64,000 nucleotides of DNA from CALLPQ01 sp039819545 (GTDB lineage Bacteria; Pseudomonadota; Alphaproteobacteria; Caulobacterales; Parvularculaceae): positions 62,001 to 126,000 of the forward strand of contig JBCBRS010000008.1 of the NCBI GenBank assembly GCA_039819545.1, given 5' to 3'. This document shows positions 7,750 through 17,451 of the stretch, in pieces. The position numbers and the translations under genes are program-made. Below the pieces are notes generated by a model, which saw only the letters and a program-made list of their open reading frames with translations, was not told the origin of the DNA and ran no database searches. Numbering within the stretch: the first letter of the stretch is position 1; every line of letters begins with the position of its first letter.

Positions 7750-10143
7750 ATGGCCCAAACCCCCGCCCCCGCGCGGCGCCGCAAGGCGCCGACGACCCAG
7801 CCATCGACGCCGAAGGATGAAATTACGCCCGTAGCCGGGGGGTTTTCCGAGACGATGGCGGCTTATCACGACACGGTCTCCACCTCGGAATGGCAGCCCC
7901 ATCGGCCCGAGCGCCCGAACCTGCCGAAAATTTCCAAACCGCTGGAAGTCGTCTCCGCCTATGAGCCCGCCGGTGACCAGCCCACAGCAATCATGGAGCT
8001 TTCTGGCGGGACACAAGGGGGCGAATGGGACCAGGTCCTGCTCGGCGCGACGGGTACGGGCAAGACCTTCACCATGGCCAAGGTGATTGAGAAACTGCAA
8101 CGCCCGGCGCTGATCCTTGCGCCCAACAAAACCCTCGCGGCGCAACTCTATAATGAGTTTAAGGCATTCTTTCCGAACAATGCCGTTGAGTATTTTGTAT
8201 CCTACTATGACTATTATCAGCCCGAGGCCTATGTGCCCCGGTCCGACACCTATATCGAAAAAGAAAGCTCCATCAACGAACAGATTGATCGCATGCGTCA
8301 CGCCGCGACCCGCGCGCTGCTCGAACGTGATGACGTGATCATCGTTGCATCGGTGTCGTGTATCTACGGTATCGGCTCGGTTGAGACCTATACGGCGATG
8401 ACCTTCTCGCTGGAGGTTGGTCAGGAAATCTCACGCAAGCAATTGCTCGCGGATCTTGTTGCCCTGCAATATAAACGCAACGAGACAGCGTTCGTACGCG
8501 GATCGTTTCGCGCCAAGGGTGATGTGATCGAGGTTTTCCCGGCGCACTATGAAGACCGCGCCTGGCGCGTGTCGATGTTCGGCGATGAGATCGAAGACAT
8601 CACAGAGTTTGATCCGCTTACGGGGCAAAAATCCTCCGAACTGGAAGCGGTAACGATTTACGCCAACAGCCACTATGTGACCCCGCGCCCAACCCTGAAC
8701 CAGGCGGTGGCGGCGATCAAAAAAGAGCTGAACGAGACCCTGCCGATTATGCGTGCTGAGGGCCGCTTGCTGGAGGCGCAACGGCTGGAACAACGCGTGA
8801 CCTTTGATATCGAAATGATGCTCGCCACGGGGTCTTGCAACGGGATTGAGAACTACTCGCGCTATCTGACCGGTCGCCAACCGGGGGAACCGCCGCCGAC
8901 CCTGTTTGAATATCTGCCCGATAATGCGGTGGTCTTTACCGACGAAAGCCACGTGACCGTGCCGCAGATTGGGGCCATGTTCAAAGGCGACTTTAATCGC
9001 AAACGCACACTTGCCGAATATGGGTTCCGTCTACCCTCTTGTATGGACAACCGCCCGCTCAAATTTGAAGAGTGGGAAAAGATGCGTCCACAGACGGTCC
9101 ATGTCTCGGCAACGCCAGGCTCGTGGGAGATGGATCGCACCGGCGGCGTCTTTACCGAACAGGTTATCCGGCCCACGGGGCTGATCGATCCCGAAGTGGA
9201 AATCCGCCCGGTGACGGGCGAGAAGACAAACCAGGTCGATGATGTCATCGACGAATGCAAGAAGGTCGCCGCGAAGGGCGGCCGGGTGCTGGTCACCACG
9301 CTGACAAAACGCATGTCCGAGGACCTGACGGAATACATGCATGAACAGGGCATCCGTGTACGGTATATGCACTCGGATATTGATACGCTGGAGCGGATCG
9401 AAATTCTACGCGATTTGCGACTGGGCGCTTTTGACGTGCTGGTCGGTATCAACCTCCTGCGCGAGGGGCTCGATATTCCCGAATGTCAGTTGGTTGCTAT
9501 TTTAGATGCGGATAAGGAAGGGTTCCTGCGCTCGGAAACATCGCTGATTCAGACGATTGGCCGGGCTGCACGTAATGTTGAAGGCCGTGTTATTCTGTAT
9601 GCAGATCGTATGACTGGTTCCATGGAACGCGCGATCGCCGAAACCGACCGCCGCCGCGAAAAACAAATCGCCCATAACGAAAAACACGGGATCACCCCGC
9701 AAACCGTGAAAGCCACCATCGCCGAAATCGCCAACTCCAATGATGAAGGGGCCAAGGCGGCCATGGGCCAAACCTTTGTGGGCCACAAAGGCGTGCGGGC
9801 CGCCGCGCCGGGTGCCGTCAATGGCTTTGCCGAGGGGCAGGCAGAGTTTGAAGCCGCGCCCGCCGGAGATAATCTAAAAACCCATCTGGCGCATCTGGAA
9901 AAAGAGATGCGCGAAGCAGCCTCCAACCTTGAATTTGAGACGGCGGCCCGCCTGCGCGACGAAATCAAACGCCTGCAGGAAACCGAACTCGCCATCGCCG
10001 ATGATCCGCTGGCGCGCCAGTCAGCGGTGGAAGCGCGCGTCGAAGAAGCCTCCGACGGGCGCATCACCAAAAGCGAAGGGACAGTCAGCACCGTTCGCGC
10101 CCGTCCGAAAGGCGCAAAGGCAAAAGGCCGACGACCACGCTAG
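7750..10143 (+). CDS. uvrB: Excinuclease ABC subunit B
   Basis: UvrB is the damage-verifying helicase-like subunit of nucleotide excision repair; it forms a complex with UvrA on DNA and then recruits UvrC. The Walker A motif GATGTGKT covers residues 99-106. YYDYYQPEAYVP marks the beta-hairpin region, and TDESHVTVPQ includes the motif II (DExH-like) residues. NLLREGLDIPE and QTIGRAARN are motifs V and VI. The UVR dimerisation segment lies near the C-terminus (LEFETAARLRDEIKRL). At 797 residues it is longer than usual because of a Pro/Arg/Lys-rich N-terminal extension of about 60 residues and a basic C-terminal tail. GAGGGA lies almost directly against this ATG, so a later start inside the extension is possible. 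Confidence 0.96.
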   Translation: MAQTPAPARRRKAPTTQPSTPKDEITPVAGGFSETMAAYHDTVSTSEWQPHRPERPNLPKISKPLEVVSAYEPAGDQPTAIMELSGGTQGGEWDQVLLGATGTGKTFTMAKVIEKLQRPALILAPNKTLAAQLYNEFKAFFPNNAVEYFVSYYDYYQPEAYVPRSDTYIEKESSINEQIDRMRHAATRALLERDDVIIVASVSCIYGIGSVETYTAMTFSLEVGQEISRKQLLADLVALQYKRNETAFVRGSFRAKGDVIEVFPAHYEDRAWRVSMFGDEIEDITEFDPLTGQKSSELEAVTIYANSHYVTPRPTLNQAVAAIKKELNETLPIMRAEGRLLEAQRLEQRVTFDIEMMLATGSCNGIENYSRYLTGRQPGEPPPTLFEYLPDNAVVFTDESHVTVPQIGAMFKGDFNRKRTLAEYGFRLPSCMDNRPLKFEEWEKMRPQTVHVSATPGSWEMDRTGGVFTEQVIRPTGLIDPEVEIRPVTGEKTNQVDDVIDECKKVAAKGGRVLVTTLTKRMSEDLTEYMHEQGIRVRYMHSDIDTLERIEILRDLRLGAFDVLVGINLLREGLDIPECQLVAILDADKEGFLRSETSLIQTIGRAARNVEGRVILYADRMTGSMERAIAETDRRREKQIAHNEKHGITPQTVKATIAEIANSNDEGAKAAMGQTFVGHKGVRAAAPGAVNGFAEGQAEFEAAPAGDNLKTHLAHLEKEMREAASNLEFETAARLRDEIKRLQETELAIADDPLARQSAVEARVEEASDGRITKSEGTVSTVRARPKGAKAKGRRPR

Positions 10144-10341
10144 CCGCCCCCCCCGGCCGTATGAACTGTCTTCGAACCGAGGTCGGCCTCTCTTGCCTGA
10201 AAGCATCTTAGTTGATGCGGCGAATTTGGGTTGGTCTTTTCGCGTTTTCGTTTCTCTTGTTGACTGCGTGTAGCATCTTTTGCTCCGGTTGGTTTCTGTG
10301 ATAGCATTCCGGCATAAACCAATACAGGGAAGGGAACCCAA

Positions 10342-10632
10342 ATGGATATGATGAACCTTTTGTTGAGCGGTGCCGGCGGCGCGGTCCTTGGTCCGCTGAT
10401 TTCGCAATTTCTGGGTGGCGGTAACTCAAGCCTGATTACCCGGATTATCACCGGCGTTGTGGGCGGCTTGGGCGCCGGGGCTGGCGCAGACGCGGCTGGG
10501 ATCAGCGAAATGCTGGGCGGCATGCTGGGTAATGGCGACCTGATGGCCATGATCGCGCCCGTCCTCGAAGGCGGCGTCGGCGGCGGCATCCTGTCAACGC
10601 TTGGCGGCATGGTGACCAAACGCCAGGATTAA
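10342..10632 (+). CDS. Small glycine-rich hydrophobic protein
   Basis: This 96-residue protein is rich in Gly, Ala, Leu and Met. Segments GAGGAVLGPLISQFLGGG, GVVGGLGAGAGADAAG and MIAPVLEGGVGGGILSTLGG could form small-residue-packed hydrophobic helices; the C-terminus is basic (TKRQD). A strong AGGGAAGGGAA ribosome-binding sequence precedes the ATG. I recognise no family. The pattern resembles short membrane-associated proteins of unknown role found near uvrB in some alphaproteobacteria, but I cannot confirm that. A palindromic element followed by a T6 run lies about 50 bases downstream and may terminate its transcript. Confidence 0.65.
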   Translation: MDMMNLLLSGAGGAVLGPLISQFLGGGNSSLITRIITGVVGGLGAGAGADAAGISEMLGGMLGNGDLMAMIAPVLEGGVGGGILSTLGGMVTKRQD

Positions 10633-10683
10633 CAGGCGGTGAAGCCCGGCGATGTGGAATTTTTTTCTGGAGTAGAAACCGTA

Positions 10684-10721
10684 TTCCCGGGCAAGCGTGA
10701 GCGCCGGACCGGGCCTTTTTT
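10684..10721 (+). repeat. Intergenic palindromic element, family 1, copy 1 (terminator-like)
   Basis: The element begins TTCCCGGGCAAGCG, continues with agcgccgga and ends CCGGGCC, with arms CCCGG/CCGGG. Immediately after it the plus strand has TTTTTT, so this copy can act as a Rho-independent terminator for the small gene at 10342-10632. Near-identical sequence recurs in reverse orientation at 20691 and 20825, and with an insertion at 30020. Confidence 0.6.
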
Positions 10722-10877
10722 CCGCGCGTTCCACGTGCGTAGGCGCAGAAAACACGCTAAAAACCGAGGCTTGGCCTATAGACACCGTTAACGAAATCTC
10801 GCTATTCCTGCTCACACCATATCTTGGCGACTGCGAGATTTCTGCTATGGTGCAGGGGTCGCAAGGGAGAAAGCAAC

Positions 10878-11180
10878 ATGTTTGTGGGCACGCTGGAAGT
10901 CACGGAAAAGATGGATTTGTCGTTTCTGGCCCTGCCAGCATCGACCCAGCCGGTCGTGCCAGTGGCACCGGTAACGTCGAAATCAGACACGATCGATGTG
11001 GACGCTTTTCGCGCGACCAGTAACACCGAAAAGGTTGACGTGGATTTCGGAAACCTGCGCACCACCAGCCCGGTGACACTGGATCTTGAATTCGCCGCGC
11101 TCGACGATCTTGGCCGTGTTTACTTTGCCGATCCGGTCCAGGTCGACCTTGGGATCGCCGACGCGTTCGCGCTTTTTTAA
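10878..11180 (+). CDS. Hypothetical 100-residue protein
   Basis: I do not recognise this protein. The ATG at 10878 follows GGGAGAAAGC, a good ribosome-binding sequence; longer in-frame versions starting at 10824 lack one. The product is acidic, with alternating hydrophobic and Asp/Glu residues (DTIDVDAFR, KVDVDFGNL, VTLDLEFAALDDL), suggesting a beta-rich fold. There is no signal peptide, membrane segment or cysteine pair. It ends 61 bases before the convergent gatB gene. Confidence 0.55.
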   Translation: MFVGTLEVTEKMDLSFLALPASTQPVVPVAPVTSKSDTIDVDAFRATSNTEKVDVDFGNLRTTSPVTLDLEFAALDDLGRVYFADPVQVDLGIADAFALF

Positions 11181-11241
11181 GCGCCGCAAACCCTCCCTAA
11201 TGCCAACCGAGGCTGCGCCGCCGCGAGCGACGGTGAAATGC

Positions 11242-12714
11242 TTACATCCCGAGCTTTGACTTCAGTATTTCATTGACCGCTTTGGGGTTGGCTTTGCCGC
11301 CGGTGGCTTTCATCACCTGGCCCACGAACCATCCAAAGGTTTTTGGCTTTTCCTTCACCTGCGCCACCTGCTCGGGATTATTGGCGATGATTTCGTCGAT
11401 GGCGGCTTCGATCGCGCCGGTGTCCGTCACCTGTTTCAGGCCTTTTTCCTCAACAATCTTGCCGGGGTCCTCGCCCGTCTCCACCATGATCTCGAAAACA
11501 TCTTTGGCAATGCGGCCGGAAATTGTGTCGTCCTTGATCAGATCAATCAGCGCCCCTAACTGCGCAGCGGAAACCGGGCTTGCGTCAATGTCTTTGCCCG
11601 CTTTATTCAGGGCACCGAAGAGTTCGGTTGTTACCCAGTTTGAAGCAAGTTTTGAATCCCGGCCTGTTGCCACCGCTTCGAAATAATCTGCTTTACCGCG
11701 ATCCACCGCCAGTACCGCCGCGTCATAGGGCGATAAACCATACGCCTCCACAAAGCGGTGCTTTTTCGCATCGGGCAGTTCGGGCAAGTCGGCCTTGATT
11801 GCGTCAACCCAGGCTGGGTCCAGCTCCAGCGGCAAAAGATCAGGGTCTGGAAAATACCGATAATCGTGGGCATCTTCTTTAGAACGCATGGTGCGCGTCT
11901 CGCCGGTTTTTACATCAAAGAGGCGGGTTTCCTGGTTGATCTGACCGCCCCCCTCCAGCACCTCAATCTGGCGACGCGCTTCGTAGTCAATCACCTGGCG
12001 CACATAGCGCAGCGAGTTGACGTTCTTAGTTTCTGTCCGTGTACCGAGCTCTGCGCCCAATTTGCGGACGGAAACATTGACGTCGGCGCGCATGGATCCC
12101 TCCTCCATATTGCCGTCACACGTACCAAGATAGCGCACGATGGTCCGCAATTTTCCGAAATAGGCCGCCGCCTCATCGGCTGAGCGCATGTCAGGTTTGG
12201 AAACAATTTCCATAAGCGCCACCCCCGACCGGTTCAGGTCCACATGGCTATGGGTTGCAGATAGATCATGGATCGATTTGCCTGCGTCCTGCTCAAGGTG
12301 CAGCCGTTCAATACCTACACAGATGGTTTCTGTGGGTGAGACCTCAACCTCGATCTCTCCTTCCCCCACCACGGGGTCAAGATATTGCGATATCTGATAA
12401 CCCTGCGGCAGGTCGGGGTAGAAATAGTTCTTGCGGTCAAAGCGTGACCACAGATTGATCTTGGCGTTCAGACCGAGACCGGTGCGCACCGCCTGTTCCA
12501 CGCAATATTTATTGATCACGGGCAGCATGCCGGGCATGGCCGCATCAACCAGCGACACATTCTCATTGGGCCCGGCGCCATAGGTTGCCGACGCGCCAGA
12601 GAACAGTTTTGACCGGGAGGTCACCTGCGCATGGACCTCAAGACCAACAATCACTTCCCAATCGCCGGTCTCCCCTTTGAGAAGATGGCGGGGGTCCTGC
12701 TCACGAATTTGCAT
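11242..12714 (-). CDS. gatB: Asp-tRNA(Asn)/Glu-tRNA(Gln) amidotransferase subunit B
   Basis: GatB (490 residues) is the tRNA-binding kinase subunit that activates mischarged Glu-tRNA(Gln) or Asp-tRNA(Asn) by phosphorylation before amidation. Diagnostic stretches are VIVGLEVHAQ near residue 25, LPGMLPVIN-like AAMPGMLPVINKYCV, RKNYFYPDLPQGYQIS, and DYRYFPDPDLLPL. The C-terminal YqeY-like tail domain begins around residue 340 and ends with NPKAVNEILKSKL. It is the third gene of the minus-strand run gatC-gatA-gatB, 222 bases after gatA. The gap contains no other gene, so it may carry its own promoter or simply be a long spacer. Confidence 0.96.
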   Translation of the reverse strand: MQIREQDPRHLLKGETGDWEVIVGLEVHAQVTSRSKLFSGASATYGAGPNENVSLVDAAMPGMLPVINKYCVEQAVRTGLGLNAKINLWSRFDRKNYFYPDLPQGYQISQYLDPVVGEGEIEVEVSPTETICVGIERLHLEQDAGKSIHDLSATHSHVDLNRSGVALMEIVSKPDMRSADEAAAYFGKLRTIVRYLGTCDGNMEEGSMRADVNVSVRKLGAELGTRTETKNVNSLRYVRQVIDYEARRQIEVLEGGGQINQETRLFDVKTGETRTMRSKEDAHDYRYFPDPDLLPLELDPAWVDAIKADLPELPDAKKHRFVEAYGLSPYDAAVLAVDRGKADYFEAVATGRDSKLASNWVTTELFGALNKAGKDIDASPVSAAQLGALIDLIKDDTISGRIAKDVFEIMVETGEDPGKIVEEKGLKQVTDTGAIEAAIDEIIANNPEQVAQVKEKPKTFGWFVGQVMKATGGKANPKAVNEILKSKLGM

Positions 12715-12936
12715 GGGATCACCTTTAGCTCGTTTTCCTGTGGTCAGGGTCGATTTTCAAAAATACTCAAAGACGCCGTGAAGCCATTGCCGCAGCGCGG
12801 ATAACTGACCGGCAATCGCTGCGCTCGCGGTGCGGGTACCAACGCCGTGCTGTTTCAGTCACGCTGTTGCCCCTGCCACTGTTGCGGTTGATTACCTCGT
12901 GCATCCTTATCTCTTCTGGCGCCTGGACCATTGATC

Positions 12937-14415
12937 CTACACCCACCACTCATCGGGCCGGGCCGTGAAGGTTGCGGCCTTTTCAAGCACGTGGGCGGCG
13001 GTAAACAGGGTTTCTTCATCAAATGGCTTGCCGATGAGTTGAAGCCCGAGCGGCAGCGCCTGCGCGTCGAGCCCGGCAGGAATAGAGATACCCGGCAGCC
13101 CCGCGAGGTTGGCCGTCACTGTGAAAATGTCGTTGAGATACATTGAAACCGGATCACCCAGTTTTTCGCCAAGGCCAAACGCCGCCGACGGCGCCGACGG
13201 CGTCAGGATCAAGTCCACATTGGCAAAGGCACCCGCGAATTCGTCACTAATCTTTTTGCGGACCCTCTGCGCACGCAGATAGTAGGCATCATAATAGCCA
13301 GCGGACAACACATAGGTACCAATCAGGACACGGCGTTTTACCTCATCACCAAAGCCTTCGGCCCGGGTTTGCTCATACATTTGCGTGATCGGCAAATCGC
13401 CTTTGGCGCGGTGGCCATATTTGACGCCGTCATACCGCGCGAGGTTTGACGAGGCTTCGGCGGGCGCAACGATATAGTACACCGGTAGTGCATATTTTGT
13501 CAGCGGAAGCGAAATATCGACAATCTCGCACCCGGCATCCTTCAGCCAGTCAATGCCCTGCTGCCACAGGGTCTCAATTTCACCGGGCATACCATCGAGG
13601 CGATATTCTTTCGGTATACCGATTTTCAGCCCCTTGACCGATTGGCCGAGGGCCGCCTCATAATCGGGAACAGGACGGTCGATGGAGGTGGAATCCTTGG
13701 GGTCGTGACCGGCCATGGACCCCAGCATGATCGCGGCATCACGCACATCATGGGTGATGGGCCCTGCCTGATCAAGAGACGAGGCAAAGGCAACAATGCC
13801 CCAACGCGAGCACCGCCCATAAGTGGGCTTGATACCAACAGTACCGGTAAAGGACGCAGGCTGACGAATAGAACCGCCGGTATCGGTCCCCGTCGCGCCG
13901 GCAAAGAGCCGCGCGGCCATGCCCGCCGCTGACCCGCCGGAGGAGCCGCCGGGCGTTAGCGCGGTGTCGCTACCCCGTCGTCGCCACGGGTTGATCACAT
14001 CGCCAAAAAAACTCGTCTCATTGGAGGAGCCCATGGCGAATTCATCTAGATTGAGCTTGCCCAGCATGACCGCACCGTCAGCCCACAGATTGCTGGTCAC
14101 CGTCGATTCATAGGGCGGGGTAAAACCCTCCAGAATATGGCTGGCCGCTGTTGTCTGCACATCTTGTGTACAAAACAGGTCCTTGATCCCCAGCGGCACC
14201 CCTTCGAGTGCACCGCCGGTCCCATTGGCAAGCCTGTCGTCAGACGCCTTCGCCATGGCGCGTGCTTTATCGTGCGTCACCGTGATAAAACAGTTCAACG
14301 CCTTTGCCGCATCGATCCGTGTAAGGAAGGCATCGGTTACCTCCAGCGCACTGACTTCGCGGGTTTTGAGTTTGTCGCGCAAATCGGCAAGGGAGAGGTC
14401 ATGGAACTGGGTCAT
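12937..14415 (-). CDS. gatA: Asp-tRNA(Asn)/Glu-tRNA(Gln) amidotransferase subunit A
   Basis: GatA (492 residues) hydrolyses glutamine and supplies ammonia to GatB. It is an amidase-signature enzyme. The Ser-cisSer-Lys triad is readable as K78 in PLGIKDLF, S158 in PGGSSGGSAAG, and the nucleophile S182 in DTGGSIRQPA. LDEFAMGSSNE is also diagnostic. Length and ends match the family. It lies 74 bases after gatC and before gatB on the same strand. Organisms with gatCAB usually make Gln-tRNA(Gln), and often Asn-tRNA(Asn), by transamidation. The tRNA-Asn gene in this window is one possible client. Confidence 0.97.
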   Translation of the reverse strand: MTQFHDLSLADLRDKLKTREVSALEVTDAFLTRIDAAKALNCFITVTHDKARAMAKASDDRLANGTGGALEGVPLGIKDLFCTQDVQTTAASHILEGFTPPYESTVTSNLWADGAVMLGKLNLDEFAMGSSNETSFFGDVINPWRRRGSDTALTPGGSSGGSAAGMAARLFAGATGTDTGGSIRQPASFTGTVGIKPTYGRCSRWGIVAFASSLDQAGPITHDVRDAAIMLGSMAGHDPKDSTSIDRPVPDYEAALGQSVKGLKIGIPKEYRLDGMPGEIETLWQQGIDWLKDAGCEIVDISLPLTKYALPVYYIVAPAEASSNLARYDGVKYGHRAKGDLPITQMYEQTRAEGFGDEVKRRVLIGTYVLSAGYYDAYYLRAQRVRKKISDEFAGAFANVDLILTPSAPSAAFGLGEKLGDPVSMYLNDIFTVTANLAGLPGISIPAGLDAQALPLGLQLIGKPFDEETLFTAAHVLEKAATFTARPDEWWV

Positions 14416-14489
14416 ACGATCGTCTTCGAAAAGGGTAAGAGTTCAGGCGGTGGGTGCAGAAGAGTTGGCGAAACTGATGTCTCGGTGCC

Positions 14490-14789
14490 CTATTCCACGA
14501 CCTTGGGCACGACGAAGAAATTTTCTTCCGTCAGCGGTGCATTCGCCACCACATTGGCGGGCTGACCACCGCCCGTTGGCCCCTCGGCCGGGTGATCCTC
14601 GCGCATGGGCAAGCGCGCCTCCACCGTGGAGGCCATGGCGGTGACGCCTTCCACATTCACCTCATTGAGCTGCTCAATCCAGCCGAGAATGCCGTTGATT
14701 TCTGCGGCCAACGGCTCAAGCCGCTCTTCGGGCTCGTGGATCCGAGCGAGTTTTGCAACTTTGCGGACGGTTTGTTTATCCACGCTCAT
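14490..14789 (-). CDS. gatC: Asp-tRNA(Asn)/Glu-tRNA(Gln) amidotransferase subunit C
   Basis: GatC (99 residues) is the small belt-like subunit that wraps GatA and GatB and stabilises the complex. VRKVAKLARI at the N-terminus, LAAEINGILGWIEQLNEVN in the middle and the C-terminal FFVVPKVVE are standard. It is the first gene of gatC-gatA-gatB. An AGGAAAAACCC-type sequence precedes the ATG on the minus strand. The region upstream to 14867 is short and probably holds the operon promoter, unless transcription reads through from the preceding HExxH gene on the same strand. Confidence 0.95.
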   Translation of the reverse strand: MSVDKQTVRKVAKLARIHEPEERLEPLAAEINGILGWIEQLNEVNVEGVTAMASTVEARLPMREDHPAEGPTGGGQPANVVANAPLTEENFFVVPKVVE

Positions 14790-14866
14790 GGGTTTTTCCT
14801 CGTCGCTTCAAGGTGAAGAGCGGTATCAATCTGTCTGCCCGATAGCAAGAGCCACGCTGCCCCGCG

Positions 14867-16408
14867 CTACTGGCCGGCGGGCCCGGCAGCGTATGACCCT
14901 CCAGGCTCGATCTCGCCAATCTGTTCCAGACGCGCGGCGGGCAACGGCCATTTGCGCGTCAAAAACTGCCGGATGGCCGTGGCACGCGGCTGGTTGCCAG
15001 ATCGCACCGCGGTGAAGGCAAGCCAGCTTTCCAGCGAATAGCGCGCGTCTGGACCTTTGCTTTCATCAAGAAACGCCCGCCAGAAATCCATCACCGGCGT
15101 CGTGCTCGATGGCGTGCCCGGGCGCGGCATGGCGGCAAGACGCGCGAGCATATGGCCGCACGCGTAAACCGTGCGAAAGGCCGCCGCTTTTGTCAGCGTA
15201 TCGACGCGTTTGTACCGCGCACCCTCATCGCAGTCGGCTGCCGCCTTTCGATGAAACGCCTCGGCAGCGCTCTGTTCCCAAAGCCCCATGCGGACCAGCA
15301 CTTCGGCTGTGATGGCCTCGGCGGCGCCTTCATGGATCCATGCGGGCACGTCCGGTGATTGGGGGCGAATGCGCGCCTGCCAAAGATGGACAAGTTCATG
15401 GACCAGCGCGCGCCGCAGGATTGACCGCCCGGTTGCGGATGGGGTGTCCCACGGGCTGCCATCAATGACGGTCAGGACCTGGCGCGGCAAAGCATCGCCC
15501 GCAAACCGGAAAAGCCCGCCTACCGCGTGAGGTGCCGACGGCTGCGCCCTGTCCCCGGGTGATCCGGCTTTCGCCAGCACGATCAGCGGGCGCTCGCCTA
15601 GCGGCACGCCAAAGCCATCGGCCAGCACCGTGAGGGCCTCATCAATCAGAGGCTCTGCTTCGGCCTTCACCCAGTCCGCAAGCGCCGCGTGGACCAGCAC
15701 GTCATGGCGCGGCAAACGGTGCACGCCACCCGCGCCAAAAAACACAAAGGCCGGATGATCGGAAAGGGCCTCGTGATTATTCACAGGCCAGATCGGCGCC
15801 AGCGTTTGGGTTTGTGTACTTTCATCTTGGGAAAGTGAGAAAGAGACAGGCATTCGGCGCCCCGGCGCGTCATAGGGCCAGAAATGCCCGGTATAAAGGC
15901 CGAGTACAGGGGACCCATCCTGCGCCGTCATGGCGAAGGCGGGCTGATAATCGCCGGTTATAAATAGCGGTGTTGCCGGCGCCTCAAACCGCAGCCGGGT
16001 AAAGGGCTTACCATCTTTGCGAACCGCATAAAGACGGCTTGCCCGGCGCACAAACTGATGGTCATCGCCAGCGAGCACCCACTGACGCTGGCGCAGACCC
16101 GTCGCTCCGTCTGGCCCCGTTAGAAGCAGCCCAAAATCAAGTGCCGTGACGGGCGCGCAAAGCGTGATCGTGATTTGCGCGGTATCAGGCTTGCTCGGCG
16201 TTGCGGCCATCTCAATGTGCGCGCTTGGCTGAACCGGGATTCGCGCCAATGCCTTTTTTGGGGGCGAGAACAAGACACCGACGATCAGCGTCATCGCCGC
16301 TAGCCCCAGAAACGCGGCACTCAACACCGCCAGCCGTAGCCGAGCCGCAGACCCACCGTGCGGCGAATGCAAATTCCTGAAAATTGGTAATGTGTTAAGC
16401 AAATTCAC
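14867..16408 (-). CDS. Membrane-anchored HExxH (gluzincin-like) putative peptidase
   Basis: This is a 513-residue protein with one N-terminal transmembrane helix (about residues 24-46), so the rest is probably periplasmic. Residues 337-341 read HELVH inside LVHELVHLWQARI, and about 25 residues later PAWIHEGAAEAIT supplies the expected third zinc ligand Glu. This HExxH plus downstream Glu arrangement is that of peptidase-MA-like gluzincins. The first 250 residues are not recognisable. No partner gene is evident: it precedes gatC on the same strand and is divergent from ruvX. Substrate unknown. Confidence 0.7.
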   Translation of the reverse strand: MNLLNTLPIFRNLHSPHGGSAARLRLAVLSAAFLGLAAMTLIVGVLFSPPKKALARIPVQPSAHIEMAATPSKPDTAQITITLCAPVTALDFGLLLTGPDGATGLRQRQWVLAGDDHQFVRRASRLYAVRKDGKPFTRLRFEAPATPLFITGDYQPAFAMTAQDGSPVLGLYTGHFWPYDAPGRRMPVSFSLSQDESTQTQTLAPIWPVNNHEALSDHPAFVFFGAGGVHRLPRHDVLVHAALADWVKAEAEPLIDEALTVLADGFGVPLGERPLIVLAKAGSPGDRAQPSAPHAVGGLFRFAGDALPRQVLTVIDGSPWDTPSATGRSILRRALVHELVHLWQARIRPQSPDVPAWIHEGAAEAITAEVLVRMGLWEQSAAEAFHRKAAADCDEGARYKRVDTLTKAAAFRTVYACGHMLARLAAMPRPGTPSSTTPVMDFWRAFLDESKGPDARYSLESWLAFTAVRSGNQPRATAIRQFLTRKWPLPAARLEQIGEIEPGGSYAAGPAGQ

Positions 16409-16488
16409 CTAACGTAATCCTGTTCGCATGCTGGCAGTTTCGGGTAAAGAGCAGAGAAAAGCCAGTACGAACACAAAAGCGGGGATCA

Positions 16489-17010
16489 ATGGCCGAGCGC
16501 CAGGATCAATCTGGGTTGACGGCGCGTAGTGCGCAAAAAAAACCTGCCAGCGGCGTTTCTGACGAAGACCGGTTTGCCCGGTTCGGTCAGTCAGGCGTAC
16601 TGCTTGGTCTTGATCTTGGTACAAAAACCATTGGGATCGCGGTATGCGATCCGGAAAGAATGGTAGCAGCCCCCGTCGAAACGTTGAGGAGGCGCAAGTT
16701 CACGGTGGATATTCAATCCCTGATCGAGATCGCGACCAGCCGCAAGGCGGTGGGATTCGTCATGGGTCTTCCGTTAAACATGGACGGCACCGAAGGGCCC
16801 CGCGCCCAGTCGAGCCGCGCCTTTGTCCGCAACGCAGAAAAAACCACCGACTTGCCGTTTGCATTCTGGGACGAGCGGCTTTCGACCCAGGCCATGGAAC
16901 GCGAGCTTATCGCTCTGGACACAAGCCGGGCAAACCGTTCTGAAAAAATTGATGCGTTGGCTGCCACCTTTATCTTGCAAGGGGCGATCGACCGATGGAG
17001 GCGCACATGA
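16489..17010 (+). CDS. ruvX: Holliday junction resolvase-like protein YqgF/RuvX
   Basis: This 173-residue protein belongs to the YqgF/RuvX RNase H-fold family, implicated in pre-16S rRNA 5' maturation and suggested to act on Holliday junctions. Motifs LLGLDLGTKTIGIAVCD (first catalytic Asp), GLPLNMDGTEGP, WDERLST and IDALAATFILQGAID are all present. About 35 N-terminal residues precede the conserved core, longer than most homologues. It begins a plus-strand series leading to pyrB, plsY and dprA. The stop codon overlaps the following membrane-protein gene by four bases. Confidence 0.93.
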   Translation: MAERQDQSGLTARSAQKKPASGVSDEDRFARFGQSGVLLGLDLGTKTIGIAVCDPERMVAAPVETLRRRKFTVDIQSLIEIATSRKAVGFVMGLPLNMDGTEGPRAQSSRAFVRNAEKTTDLPFAFWDERLSTQAMERELIALDTSRANRSEKIDALAATFILQGAIDRWRRT

Positions 17011-17432
17011 TGATCGACGAAAACTATAATGGTGAAAAACCGCTACGGTCGGAGAAACACAAAATCCGCCATTTGCTGTTCGGCATCCTTGTGTGCACCG
17101 GCATGGCCCACCTGATCATGACAACCTTTGACGTGCCGAATATTGGCTTTTGGTCAAATGTGCGGATCTTTTTCGTGGGCGCTGTCTACACCGCGCTCGG
17201 GCTGCTCGTGAAATATGGGGACGAAAAATTCGTCAACTATTCCGCCATCGCCTGCAGTATTGGCATGCTGTCAGCCATTATCGAATATGCCTGGACCGGC
17301 AGCCATTACGTGGCCACCACGTTGATCATTTTTGATATTGCCGTGATCTATTATGTCTATCGCTTTTGGTCGGCGTCCGATGTGATCCCCACCAAACCCG
17401 GCCAGAAGGACGAGGCTGCGCCCAGCGCCTGA
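17007..17432 (+). CDS. Small integral membrane protein
   Basis: Unrecognised protein of about 141 residues with four predicted transmembrane helices (around HLLFGILVCTGMAHLIM, IFFVGAVYTALGLLVKYG, FVNYSAIACSIGMLSAIIEY and ATTLIIFDIAVIYYVY) and a charged C-terminal tail. Translation probably starts at ATG 17007 or 17010, because GGAGG lies just upstream at 16998. This overlaps the ruvX stop, so the two genes are coupled. A related small membrane gene between ruvX and pyrB would be a lineage feature; I cannot assign a function. Confidence 0.7.
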   Translation: MMIDENYNGEKPLRSEKHKIRHLLFGILVCTGMAHLIMTTFDVPNIGFWSNVRIFFVGAVYTALGLLVKYGDEKFVNYSAIACSIGMLSAIIEYAWTGSHYVATTLIIFDIAVIYYVYRFWSASDVIPTKPGQKDEAAPSA

Positions 17433-17451
17433 CACCCGCAGGGCAAGGTTC